This document shows positions 43,224-53,802 of a stretch of 64,000 nt of DNA, in pieces (positions within the stretch are counted from its first letter, which is position 1; every line of letters begins with the position of its first letter). Made by a program: the position numbers and the translations under genes. Under the pieces are notes generated by a model that saw only the letters and a list, made by a program, of their open reading frames with translations, did no database searches and was not told where the DNA came from. The stretch is from Acidobacteria bacterium Mor1 (GTDB taxonomy: Bacteria > Acidobacteriota > Polarisedimenticolia > Polarisedimenticolales > Polarisedimenticolaceae). Where the stretch lies: NCBI GenBank assembly GCA_001664505.1, contig CP011806.1, positions 2,969,263 through 3,033,262 of the forward strand. Reading direction: 5' to 3'.

Positions 43224-44050
43224 GTCACACCCTTCGACTTGCGCTGATCACCGATGTTTTCCCGTCCCCGGTGGACTACCCCCGGCTCGACGAGCGGCTC
43301 GCCGCGGCGGTCGAGCAGGGTGCCACCCTCGCCGCGCTCCCCGAACTTCCCATGCACCGCTGGGTGCCGGCGACCAAGAACGCCCGGGACGAAGACGCCG
43401 AGGAGCCGGGCGGCCCGCGCCTGCGCGCTCTCTGCGAGGCAGCCCAACGCCACGGCATCGCGTTGCTCGGTGGGTCGATCGAGAAGGACACCGCGGGGCG
43501 CAGGGTCAACGCCGCCCTTCTGGTCGACGCCGAGGGCAAACTCGCGGCGCGCTACCACAAGATCCATCTGCCCGCCGAGGAAGGTTTCTGGGAAACCAGC
43601 CACTACGAAGCGGGGACCCTGCCTCCCGAGGTCGTCGAGCTCGATGCCTGGAAGCTCGGCATGCAGATCTGCTCGGACATCAACCGGCCGACGGCGAGCC
43701 AGTTGCTGGCCGCTCAGGGGGTCGAGCTCCTGCTCCACCCCAGGGCTACGCCTCCCAACAGCTATCGCCGTTGGAAGCGGGTGCTGGGCGCCACCGCGAT
43801 CATGTCCGGCTGCTACCTGGCCTCGATCAACCGGCCCGGCGGACGGGTCGGCGAAGACACCGGCGCCCCGTCGCTGGTGTTCGACCCCTTCGGCGAGGTG
43901 GTCGCCGAAACCGACGAACCGCTGGTGGTGGTACCGATCGAACGGGACACCCTGCGCACCGCGCGCAAGGAGTACCCCGGCTACCTGGACTTCCACGACG
44001 GGCTCTACGCCCGCGGCTGGCAGGCGATGAGGCGTTCGGGAGAGGACTGA
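43220..44050 (+). CDS. Carbon-nitrogen hydrolase (nitrilase superfamily)
   Basis: 276-residue amidase/nitrilase-family enzyme that hydrolyses a C-N bond with a cysteine nucleophile. The catalytic triad is clear: Glu42 (LAALPELPMH), Lys114 (ARYHKIHLPAEEG) and Cys151 (KLGMQICSDINRP). C-terminal strands include APSLVFDPFGEVVAET. The predicted TTG start overlaps the upstream stop by four bases, so expression is coupled to the membrane protein gene. The substrate is unknown; the family ranges from omega-amidase to N-carbamoyl hydrolases. Confidence 0.9.
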   Translation: MSHTLRLALITDVFPSPVDYPRLDERLAAAVEQGATLAALPELPMHRWVPATKNARDEDAEEPGGPRLRALCEAAQRHGIALLGGSIEKDTAGRRVNAALLVDAEGKLAARYHKIHLPAEEGFWETSHYEAGTLPPEVVELDAWKLGMQICSDINRPTASQLLAAQGVELLLHPRATPPNSYRRWKRVLGATAIMSGCYLASINRPGGRVGEDTGAPSLVFDPFGEVVAETDEPLVVVPIERDTLRTARKEYPGYLDFHDGLYARGWQAMRRSGED

Positions 44051-44069
44051 CCGGCGGCGCCCGCTACGG

Positions 44070-46601
<2,532 letters not shown>

Positions 46602-46953
46602 GCGAATCCCTCCAGGTCCGGGGACCTTCGGGATTCCATCGGACGGCGGTGGGCTCCCTTGAGTGGGCAAAGGGCCCTCGTTCGGTCCTGTCTGGGCGCC
46701 CGGGGCGGCCCCGACGCAACCTGGACAGGCAGGGACAGATCCGTATCAGGCGCCACTAGCCCGGCGCCCCCGGGGCTGTCAATGCAACCTGTTTGCGGCT
46801 TTTCTGGGCAGGATATCCACAGCGTTTTTCACAGCCGCCCCATGCTCGATCGGGCCTATTCGGGCCGGAATCGCGGCGTGAGGGGGATGGCTCGACGGGA
46901 AATCCACAGGCGCCCGGCCAACCTGTGGAAAACCCCGAGGCCCGGTTTCGCCC
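46602..46953. other. 352-bp intergenic region with DnaA-box-like motifs
   Basis: Spacer between the histidine kinase start and the flavoprotein gene end (both -). It contains four DnaA-box-like nonamers in 120 bases (see the next entry) and a GC-rich stretch near 46750-46780. No coding frame with convincing start signals was found. The histidine kinase promoter must lie here. Confidence 0.5.
46813..46932. other. Cluster of four DnaA-box-like nonamers
   Basis: Matches or near matches to TTWTNCACA: ATATCCACA (46813-46821, one mismatch), TTTTTCACA (46825-46833), AAATCCACA (46900-46908, two mismatches) and, on the - strand, TTTTCCACA (46924-46932). This density in 120 bases is unusual for GC-rich DNA. 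A replication origin or a DnaA-titrating or regulated site is possible; no dnaA, dnaN or other typical origin genes flank it. Confidence 0.4.
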
Positions 46954-48135
46954 TTATTTCGTTTCGGGAGGCCGGCGGGCCTGCTCGATTCGCTCCCGGC
47001 CCTTCTCACGCCAGCGGAAGCGGCGCGCCACCGGATTCTCCCGGCCCTCCAGGACGTCGGCGATGAGCTCGCCCAGGAGCGGCACGAACTTGAAGCCGTG
47101 GCCGTTCCCGCCGGCGGCGACCAGGAGCCCCTTGCGGGCCGGGTGGCGGTCGATCCAGAAGTCCCCGTCGAAGGTGTCGCAATAGAGGCAGAGTCGGGTG
47201 GATTCGAGCTCCGCGACGGCCAGTCCAGGCAGAGAGCCGGCCAGGAACTCCCGGCAGGCGTCGATGATCTGCGGCGCGACCTCCCCCGGGTCGCCGGCCT
47301 CGAGTCGAACGCCCGGACCGTGGTTGCCGATCTTGATCGTGCCGTTGGAGTGCACTGGAAAGCCGTACCAGCCGGTCGTCGAGATGTCGGCCCCCCAGAC
47401 CGGGAAACGGTCGGCCTCGTAGGGCTGACGGTCCGTGGGCCGGAAGTGCATCACCGGCTGACCGGTCGCCCACATCACCGGCTGCAGTTCGGGGACCAGC
47501 TGCGGCGTCCAGGCGCCGGCGGCGACGATGGTCTCGTCGGCGCGCATCTCGCTCCCGTCATCGAAGCGCGCGCCGGCGACACCGGCGTCGGAATCGAGCA
47601 ACTCGACGCAGCGCAGGCCAGGCCGGACGTCGACACCCAGTTCCTGGGCCTCGGCGATCAGCAGGCTCATCACCCGGGCGCTCTCGGCGTACCCTGCACG
47701 CGGGTTCCAGTAGCCGTCGACGTAGGGCCCACCTGCCCAGGCGGGATAGCGTTCGAGGGTATCGGTGTCGATGCGCGACACCGGCCAACCATGTTCACGC
47801 AGCGTGGTGAAGCCGTCGTACTCGTAGTCGCCCGGACGCAGTTCCCGGGAACGCAGCAGCAGGAACCCGGTGCGATGAAAGAGCGGCCGGGACCAACCGG
47901 CCTGCCATCGTTCCCAGGCGTCGAGGGCGTGGTCGGCGAGTTCCGCGTAGAAACCGTCGGCGCCGTAGTCGGCGCGAATGATCTTGGAGATATCGGTGGA
48001 GGATGCGTCGGGATGGGGCAGCGGCCCCGGATCGGTCAACACCACGGTGTGACCGCGACGACGCAAGCTGAGCGCGGCGGAGATGCCGAAGGCTCCGGCG
48101 CCGACGATCAGGACCTGTCGTGCACGAGGCGCCAT
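46954..48135 (-). CDS. FAD-dependent oxidoreductase, sarcosine-oxidase-like
   Basis: 393-residue flavoprotein of the DAO/monomeric sarcosine oxidase group, which oxidises N-methyl or D-amino compounds with H2O2 formation. The N-terminal dinucleotide-binding motif is VLIVGAGAFGISAALSLRRRG. Residues ~310-325 carry RLCLYCDTFDGDFWIDRHP, where MSOX enzymes covalently bind FAD to a Cys. The C-terminal VAAGGNGHGFKFVPLLGE closes the FAD site. It lies 13 bases downstream of the polyphosphate kinase gene, probably in one operon. The exact substrate is uncertain. Confidence 0.88.
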   Translation of the reverse strand: MAPRARQVLIVGAGAFGISAALSLRRRGHTVVLTDPGPLPHPDASSTDISKIIRADYGADGFYAELADHALDAWERWQAGWSRPLFHRTGFLLLRSRELRPGDYEYDGFTTLREHGWPVSRIDTDTLERYPAWAGGPYVDGYWNPRAGYAESARVMSLLIAEAQELGVDVRPGLRCVELLDSDAGVAGARFDDGSEMRADETIVAAGAWTPQLVPELQPVMWATGQPVMHFRPTDRQPYEADRFPVWGADISTTGWYGFPVHSNGTIKIGNHGPGVRLEAGDPGEVAPQIIDACREFLAGSLPGLAVAELESTRLCLYCDTFDGDFWIDRHPARKGLLVAAGGNGHGFKFVPLLGELIADVLEGRENPVARRFRWREKGRERIEQARRPPETK

Positions 48136-48148
48136 CAGTTCGACGCCA

Positions 48149-50248
48149 TCAATCCCGGGGATCTTCGGGCTCTGCCAGGCTCTCCAGCAGGTGGCGCTGG
48201 GCGTTGAACGGCTTCTCGTCGCCGGAAGAGACCTTCATGTAGTCACCGTCGGGCTGCATGACCCAGGCGTTGCAGGAATCGCGCACGTAGGCCTCGAGAC
48301 CTTCCTCGATCACCCGCTGGCGCAGCTCGGGATGTTCGATGGGAAACGCGGTCTCGACCCGGCGGAACAGGTTGCGCGGCATCCAGTCGGCACTGCTGCA
48401 GAGCGTCACTCCCTCACCCCCCGCATGGAAGTGATAGGTGCGGCTGTGCTCGAGGAAACGCCCCACGACGGAGACGACCCGGATGTTCTCGGAGATTCCC
48501 GGGACGCCCGGCCGCAGGCAGCATACCCCGCGCACCACCAGATCGATCTGCACACCATCCTGGGAAGCGCGATAGAGCGCCCGGATGATCTGCGGTTCGA
48601 TCAGCGAGTTCATCTTGGCCATGATCCGCGCCGGACGGCCTTCACGGGCGTTGCGCGCTTCCTCGTCGATCAACTTCAGCAGCCGGTCGTGGAGGCCGAA
48701 GGGGGTCTGCACCAGCTTGCGCAGTTCGCCCACCGCGCCGAGGCCGGTGAGCTGCTGGAAGATCGCGTGGACGTCTTCACCGATCTGGGGATCGGTGGTC
48801 ATCAAACTGAAGTCGGTGTAGGCCCGGGCGGTCTTGGGATTGTAGTTCCCTGTGCCCAGGTGCACGTAGCGCCGCAGGGTCTCCCCTTCCCGGCGCACGA
48901 TCATCAGCATCTTGGCGTGGGCCTTGAAGCCGACGATGCCGTAGACGACCTTGGCCCCCTCTTCCTGCAGCCGCGTGGCCAGATCGATATTGGCCGCCTC
49001 GTCGAAACGGGCGCGCAACTCGATCACCGCGGTGACCTCCTTGCCGTTGCGCGCCGCGTCGAACAGCGCCCGGGCCACCGGCGAGTCGGAGCCGGTGCGG
49101 TAGACGGTCTGACGGATAGCCAGCACGTCGGGATCGGCCGCGGCCTGACGCAACAGTTCGACCACCGGAGAGAACCCCTCGAAGGGATGGTGCAGCAGGA
49201 TGTCTCCGTCGCGCATGGCGGCGAACAGGTCCTGGCCCGGCTCCAGAGAACGGGGCACGCCGGGAGCGAAGGGGGCGTACTTGAGTTCCGGGCGGTCAGC
49301 CAGGTGGTAGAGCGCCTCCAGCCGGTGCAGGTTGACCGGACCGTTGACCCGGTAGAGGTCATCGGCCGTCAGGTCGAACTGTTCCAGCAGGAAGTCGACG
49401 GTGGCCGGGTCGGCGGTATCGCTGACCTCGAGACGCACGGCGCGTCCGAAGTGCCTCCGCGGCAGTTCGCCCTTGAGCGCGTGAAGCAGGTTTTCGGTCT
49501 CTTCCTCGTCGATGAACAGGTCGCTGTTGCGGGTGACCCGGAACTGATCGCAACCGCTGACCCGCATGCCCGGGAACAGGTCGTCGACATGCGCATGAAT
49601 CACCGAGGAGAGCAGCACCGATCCGTTGTCCCCGCCGGTGATCTCCGCCGGCAGCGGAATCAGGCGGGGAAGCACCCGGGGGGCCTGCACCACGGCGCCA
49701 CGGCTGCGGCGACCGAAGGCGTCGTTGCCGTCCATGGTCACGATGAAGTTGAGACTCTTGTTGAGGATCGTCGGGAACGGATGCGCCGGATCGAGACCCA
49801 CCGGCGTCAGCACCGGGAAGACCTTCTCGACGAAGTAGCGGCGGATCCAGCGCGCCTGCTCGGGAGTCCACTCGCTGCGGCGGTAGATGTGGATGCCGCG
49901 CTCGGCCAGGGAGGGCAGCAGGACCTCGTTGAGTTCCCGGTACTGCACCTCGACCAGCTCCAGAACCTCATCGCGAACCCGGGCCAACATCTCCTGGGCG
50001 CCGAGACCGTCGGGGCCCGGCGAGGAGAAACCCAGGGCGACCTGCTCCCGCAGACCGCCGACGCGGATCTCGAAGAACTCGTCGAGAATCGAGCTGAAGA
50101 TCGAGAGGAAGCGCAGGCGCTCGAGCAGCGGAACGTCCGGATCCTGGGCCTGGGAAAGCACCCGGCGGTGGAAGCGGACCAGACCCAGCTCGCGGTTGAC
50201 GTAGAGCGAGGGGTCGTTGAGGCTGCGGTTCTCGCGGATCGTACTCAT
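48149..50248 (-). CDS. ppk: Polyphosphate kinase 1
   Basis: Synthesises and degrades polyphosphate reversibly from ATP; it influences stress tolerance, motility and phosphate storage. The 699-residue length is normal. Features: N-terminal SLYVNRELGLVRFHRRVLSQ, the tunnel helix EVTAVIELRARFDEAANIDLA, the first active-site His in GFKAHAKMLMI and the second near RYVHLGTGNYNPKTARAYTDFSL. The C-terminus includes DLVVRGVCCLRPGVPGISEN. An imperfect ribosome-binding site lies in a hairpin just before the ATG. Operon order: MutS-like gene, ppk, flavoprotein. Confidence 0.97.
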   Translation of the reverse strand: MSTIRENRSLNDPSLYVNRELGLVRFHRRVLSQAQDPDVPLLERLRFLSIFSSILDEFFEIRVGGLREQVALGFSSPGPDGLGAQEMLARVRDEVLELVEVQYRELNEVLLPSLAERGIHIYRRSEWTPEQARWIRRYFVEKVFPVLTPVGLDPAHPFPTILNKSLNFIVTMDGNDAFGRRSRGAVVQAPRVLPRLIPLPAEITGGDNGSVLLSSVIHAHVDDLFPGMRVSGCDQFRVTRNSDLFIDEEETENLLHALKGELPRRHFGRAVRLEVSDTADPATVDFLLEQFDLTADDLYRVNGPVNLHRLEALYHLADRPELKYAPFAPGVPRSLEPGQDLFAAMRDGDILLHHPFEGFSPVVELLRQAAADPDVLAIRQTVYRTGSDSPVARALFDAARNGKEVTAVIELRARFDEAANIDLATRLQEEGAKVVYGIVGFKAHAKMLMIVRREGETLRRYVHLGTGNYNPKTARAYTDFSLMTTDPQIGEDVHAIFQQLTGLGAVGELRKLVQTPFGLHDRLLKLIDEEARNAREGRPARIMAKMNSLIEPQIIRALYRASQDGVQIDLVVRGVCCLRPGVPGISENIRVVSVVGRFLEHSRTYHFHAGGEGVTLCSSADWMPRNLFRRVETAFPIEHPELRQRVIEEGLEAYVRDSCNAWVMQPDGDYMKVSSGDEKPFNAQRHLLESLAEPEDPRD

Positions 50249-50269
50249 CGGCCTTTCAATTTAGGCCGA
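50248..50269 (-). promoter_or_regulatory. Hairpin ending at the ppk start codon
   Basis: TCGGCCT and AGGCCGA form a perfect 7-bp stem with an eight-base AT-rich loop; the last paired base is the A of the ppk ATG. The AAAGG ribosome-binding site is partly in the loop and partly in the stem, so the hairpin could limit ppk translation or mark the end of the MutS-like message. Confidence 0.5.
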
Positions 50270-50304
50270 AACCGAGGCGTGTACCAGCGACAGCCGGGAG
50301 ACGA

Positions 50305-52134
50305 TCAGTCTCTTTGGGAATCGGGTACTTCCAGGCCGATCGCCCGCATCAATTCCAGGGCGTTGCTGCGCTCGACCACCCCCTCGCGGAGCCGGTAGTC
50401 GAACTGAAGCTCCCCGTCGATCAGCCGGTCCTCGAAATGCTTGTTGACCGCCCGGTCCCCCAGGCCCTCGGCAACCCGGGTCAACGCGAGATCGTGGGTC
50501 GTGATCAAGCCGATGGCGCCGCGGCGCACCATCTGCTCCAGCACGTTCTCGGCGCCGATCCGCCGGTCGTGTGAGTTGGTGCCTTGCAGCATCTCGTCGA
50601 TCATGAACAGGAGCGGCGGGCGTTCGGCGATCAGATCCATCAGCTGACGCAACCGCAGGATCTCCGCGTAGAAACGGGAGCGGCCGTCACGCAGGGAGTC
50701 GCCGACCCGGATCGACGCGCCGGGGGACAAAAACGAGACTCGCAGCCCATCGGCGCGCACGTTGGCCCCTGCAAGGGCCAGCACGGTGTTGATCCCCACC
50801 GAACGCAGCAGCGTGCTCTTGCCCGACATGTTGGAGCCGCTGACGATCAGCATGTTGGCGCCCTCGGCCAACCGCACGTCGTTGTGCACGCAACCCTCAC
50901 GGGAGAGCAGCGGATGCCCCAGCCCCCGGGCCTCGAACAGCGGCCCCTCGTCGACGATCTCGGGCACCGGGTAGGACGGATTCTCGTACCCGAAGCAGGC
51001 CAGGGAGGAGAGCGCTTCCCACTCCCCCGCCGCATCCAACCAGACCGCCACGTGGGCGCCGTGCCGACGCCGCCAGGCTTCGATCGAGGCGGTGACGTGC
51101 AGGCGCCAACAGAGCAGGATCCCGATCGGCGCGAAGACCTGATTGCGCATGAACTCGAGCCGGTCGACCTTGCGGCTCAGTTCGCGGATCGCCACCGAAG
51201 GAGACGTTCCGCCGACGGCCACCTTCGACTCCAGGTCGCGTAGCCGCTCCGAACCGAAGGACTCCCGTTCGAAGCGGCCGAGAACGCCGGCGAGGATCTC
51301 CAGTTCCCGGCCCGGGGCGTCCACCCGCTGGGCGATCTCCGCCTCGCGGCGCGCCGTGAACCACATCTGAAGAATGTGCAGGATTGCGGCCGCAAGGAAG
51401 GGGGCCACTCCGTAGCCCATGCCCCACGCCACCAGTCCGGCGGTCGTCAACAACGAGACCAGGACCGCCGTGATACGGGTCCAGCCGGGAAGCTCTACCG
51501 GCTCCCCCTTGCCCCACGCGGCCAGGCTCCCGGGATGCACTTCGTCCCGCACCCGTTCGGCGAGAATCGCCAGGTCTTCACGCAGGTCCAGCCGCTCGCG
51601 GAGTTCCGCGACCGCTTGCTGCCGCGAGCGCACTTCCGCCACGGGTGAGGTGGCCAGCAACCAGTCGGCGAGCATGCGGCGGCCGGCGCTGGTTCGAGCC
51701 TGACAGAGCAGCTCGAACAGCGAGCCTTCGCCGAAGAGGTCCAGGTCCGAGGCGTAGGGATGGTCGGCAGGTGCCAGTCCCGCGCCGTCGATCCCCTTGC
51801 CCGCCCAACGCTCTTCGATCCGCGCGATCCCGTCTTCGTAGAACTTCGCGGCCCGTTCGGCGTGCTCCCGGCGGTTGCTCACCCTGCCGTGGACGACGAC
51901 CAGAACGATGAACAGAGACAGCGGCAACAGCAGCCAGGGGAAGGGGATCGTTTTGATCATCAACGCCGGCCAGGCGGTGATCAAACCGGCCAGGAAAACC
52001 AACAGGCGCGCGCGAGAAAGCGCCAGTTCACGACGCTTCTCCAGTGCCACAACTTTGAAGCGCAACTCGAATCGCTGCGCGTAAGTTTTACGTGGGTCGC
52101 TGTTGTCGCGACTTTCTTGCGGCCCCGGGTTCAT
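50305..52134 (-). CDS. Membrane-anchored MutS-family ATPase
   Basis: 609-residue protein. The C-terminal half is a MutS-type ATPase: Walker A with Lys439 (VSGSNMSGKSTLLRSVG), Walker B and D-loop LLFMIDEMLQGTNSHDR and the switch ITTHDLAL. The core (~100-400) is the lever/clamp-like helical part of MutS relatives, without the mismatch-recognition N-terminal domain. Unusually, two hydrophobic segments are present: ~50-80 (FLAGLITAWPALMIK, LLLPLSLFIVLVVVH) and ~220-250. The protein should be tied to the membrane. The family (MutS-like, sometimes called MutS7) is not known to function in mismatch repair. It precedes ppk in an operon. Confidence 0.85.
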   Translation of the reverse strand: MNPGPQESRDNSDPRKTYAQRFELRFKVVALEKRRELALSRARLLVFLAGLITAWPALMIKTIPFPWLLLPLSLFIVLVVVHGRVSNRREHAERAAKFYEDGIARIEERWAGKGIDGAGLAPADHPYASDLDLFGEGSLFELLCQARTSAGRRMLADWLLATSPVAEVRSRQQAVAELRERLDLREDLAILAERVRDEVHPGSLAAWGKGEPVELPGWTRITAVLVSLLTTAGLVAWGMGYGVAPFLAAAILHILQMWFTARREAEIAQRVDAPGRELEILAGVLGRFERESFGSERLRDLESKVAVGGTSPSVAIRELSRKVDRLEFMRNQVFAPIGILLCWRLHVTASIEAWRRRHGAHVAVWLDAAGEWEALSSLACFGYENPSYPVPEIVDEGPLFEARGLGHPLLSREGCVHNDVRLAEGANMLIVSGSNMSGKSTLLRSVGINTVLALAGANVRADGLRVSFLSPGASIRVGDSLRDGRSRFYAEILRLRQLMDLIAERPPLLFMIDEMLQGTNSHDRRIGAENVLEQMVRRGAIGLITTHDLALTRVAEGLGDRAVNKHFEDRLIDGELQFDYRLREGVVERSNALELMRAIGLEVPDSQRD

Positions 52135-52331
52135 CGGCGTGGAGGATAGCCGCCTTCGCCGTCACCGCCAACCCATACATCCACGACAATGGGGACGCAC
52201 CAATTCTCCGTTGAATGGGCAGGAGTTGCACGGTACTTTTCCTCGTGAAGTGGGCACATCTGGGTTATGCGACCAAGCGCCGCGGACCTATCGAGCCGGG
52301 CACCTCGTGGCCGGTTGCTTGGGAGACTGTG

Positions 52332-52586
52332 ATGGCTGAACCGAACAAAAACGATAACGAGCGCTCCCATGCAAGCCGTGGCCGCCGTGCGCTGATCAAG
52401 GGCGGCCTCGTCGCCGTGCCTGCGATGATCACCCTTCGCGGACGCCCGCTCTTCGCCGGTACCGGCGGTGGCACTCTCGGGGACTACACCGACTACACCC
52501 CCGGGCAGCACAACGAACCCGAGCGGAACCCCTACGACGATCCGTCGATCGGCGATCCGAACGCACCGGATACCTTCAGCCGGTAG
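52332..52586 (+). CDS. Small Tat-like leader peptide, candidate substrate of the HPr-rel-A cassette
   Basis: 84-residue peptide. The N-terminus is charged and includes a twin-arginine-like leader (RGRRALIKGGLVAVPAMITL). Next come RGRPLFA and a Gly/Asp/Tyr/Pro-rich tail (GTGGGTLGDYTDYTPG) with many acidic residues and several Ser/Thr/Tyr. GGGAG lies seven bases before the ATG. It directly precedes PqqD-like, HprK-like and nucleotidyltransferase genes, and small proteins of this type occur beside such cassettes. Thus it is probably the modified precursor; nothing shows the final product. It is divergent from the MutS-like gene across 197 bases. Confidence 0.7.
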   Translation: MAEPNKNDNERSHASRGRRALIKGGLVAVPAMITLRGRPLFAGTGGGTLGDYTDYTPGQHNEPERNPYDDPSIGDPNAPDTFSR

Positions 52587-52637
52587 CGAAGACCGTTACC
52601 CCTGACCTCGGACCACATCGATCCATCTCTCGCCTGG

Positions 52638-52919
52638 GTGTTGCGCGCCGATGCCGACCTGCACTGGCGCGCATGGGACGACCAGTACGTCGTGTTCCAT
52701 CCCCCTTCAGGCGATACTCATCTGCTGAATGAAGCGGCGGCTCGCCTGTTGCGGCGGCTGCACGAAGGACCGGCAACCATCGCCGACCTGGTGGCTGCCG
52801 TCGAGGGCATCGGCGACGAGGCGGTGCCGGACATGCCGAAACGTGTGGCAGGCTACCTGCTGTGGTTTGACGACCTGGGACTGATCGAAGCCGCCGATGC
52901 ACCTTCAACAGCTAGCTGA
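52638..52919 (+). CDS. PqqD-like protein of the HPr-rel-A type cassette
   Basis: 93-residue winged-helix-like protein of the PqqD family, which binds leader peptides of modified precursors. The core VLRADADLHWRAWDDQYVVF, HPPSGDTHLLNEAAARLLRRL and GYLLWFDDLGLIEAA matches the HPr-rel-A PqqD subfamily. The annotated start is GTG at 52638; the same frame continues upstream to the peptide's TAG stop with a CTG at 52602, so the true N-terminus may be longer. The end overlaps the kinase gene by 23 bases, showing translational coupling. Confidence 0.8.
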   Translation: MLRADADLHWRAWDDQYVVFHPPSGDTHLLNEAAARLLRRLHEGPATIADLVAAVEGIGDEAVPDMPKRVAGYLLWFDDLGLIEAADAPSTAS

Positions 52920-53802
52920 AGCGGATCTCCGCGCGAAGCTCACCGGACCGGGCCTGCCGCTGCGAGTCGGCCCCTTCGCCATCCGGCTGGGCACCGACCT
53001 GCCTGAGCTGGTCGAACCGCTGCGGCTGCTCTACGCCGACTACGAGATCGCCGACGACCCGATCGAGGACTTTCACGTCCGCGCGGCGCCGGCCCCCGGG
53101 TTCTCCCGGTTCGGCTGGGCCATCACTACTGTCGACGGGCGGCCGCGGGCCAAGCCCTTCCGGCGCAGCGTCGCGCTGCCGATGCTGGAGTGGACCCTCA
53201 ACTGGTGCGTCTTCACCCGGCCGCAGCACTGCCTGGTGCTCCACGCCGCGGTGGTGGAACGGGAAGGCCGGGCGTTGATCCTCTCGGGTGCCGCCGGCGC
53301 GGGCAAGAGCACCCTGGCCACCGCACTGGCCGTGCGGGGCTGGCGGCTGCTGTCCGACGAGGTCGCGACCTTCCCCGGCACCCGCCGGGACGAGCGGAGC
53401 CGCCGGGTGATTCCGGTGCCCCTGCCGATCTCCCTCAAGAACGAATCGATCCAACGGATGCGCGCCTTCGGCCCCGAACTGACCATGGGGCCCGCCGTGC
53501 CCGGGACGCGCAAGGGCACCGTGGCTCACGTGAGCCCGCCGGGCGATGCGTTGCCCCGCAGCAGTGAACCTGCCGAGCCGGTCGGGATCATCTTCCCGCG
53601 CTACACGCCGGGGGCCGGTTGTCAGTTTGAAGAGGTCCCTCGGGGCGAGACGCTGATGCGGCTGGCCGACGAGTCCTTCAACTACAGCGTGCTCGGCCTC
53701 GACGGTTTCGAAACGTTGGCCGAAGCGGTCGAGCCCTGCCGCTGCATCGACCTGATCTACGACGATCTGGAAACCGCCCTGACGCGGCTGGGGGAGCTAT
53801 GA
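52897..53802 (+). CDS. HprK-related kinase A
   Basis: 301-residue P-loop protein of the HprK-related kinase A family (HPr kinase/phosphorylase-like fold). It lacks the N-terminal HPr-kinase domain of true HprK and is not linked to a PTS. Walker A is LSGAAGAGKSTLATAL near residue 130, followed by the LLSDEVATFPG segment. A beta-rich N-terminus and a C-terminal part (EAVEPCRCIDLIYDDLE) complete it. It overlaps both neighbours and is translated with them. It likely phosphorylates a peptide or another protein in the cassette; the target is not known. Confidence 0.87.
   Translation: MHLQQLAEADLRAKLTGPGLPLRVGPFAIRLGTDLPELVEPLRLLYADYEIADDPIEDFHVRAAPAPGFSRFGWAITTVDGRPRAKPFRRSVALPMLEWTLNWCVFTRPQHCLVLHAAVVEREGRALILSGAAGAGKSTLATALAVRGWRLLSDEVATFPGTRRDERSRRVIPVPLPISLKNESIQRMRAFGPELTMGPAVPGTRKGTVAHVSPPGDALPRSSEPAEPVGIIFPRYTPGAGCQFEEVPRGETLMRLADESFNYSVLGLDGFETLAEAVEPCRCIDLIYDDLETALTRLGEL

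Noticed and set aside
48083-50398. Long + strand open frame opposite ppk
   Set aside because: Antisense to a clear polyphosphate kinase; no domain or start signal.
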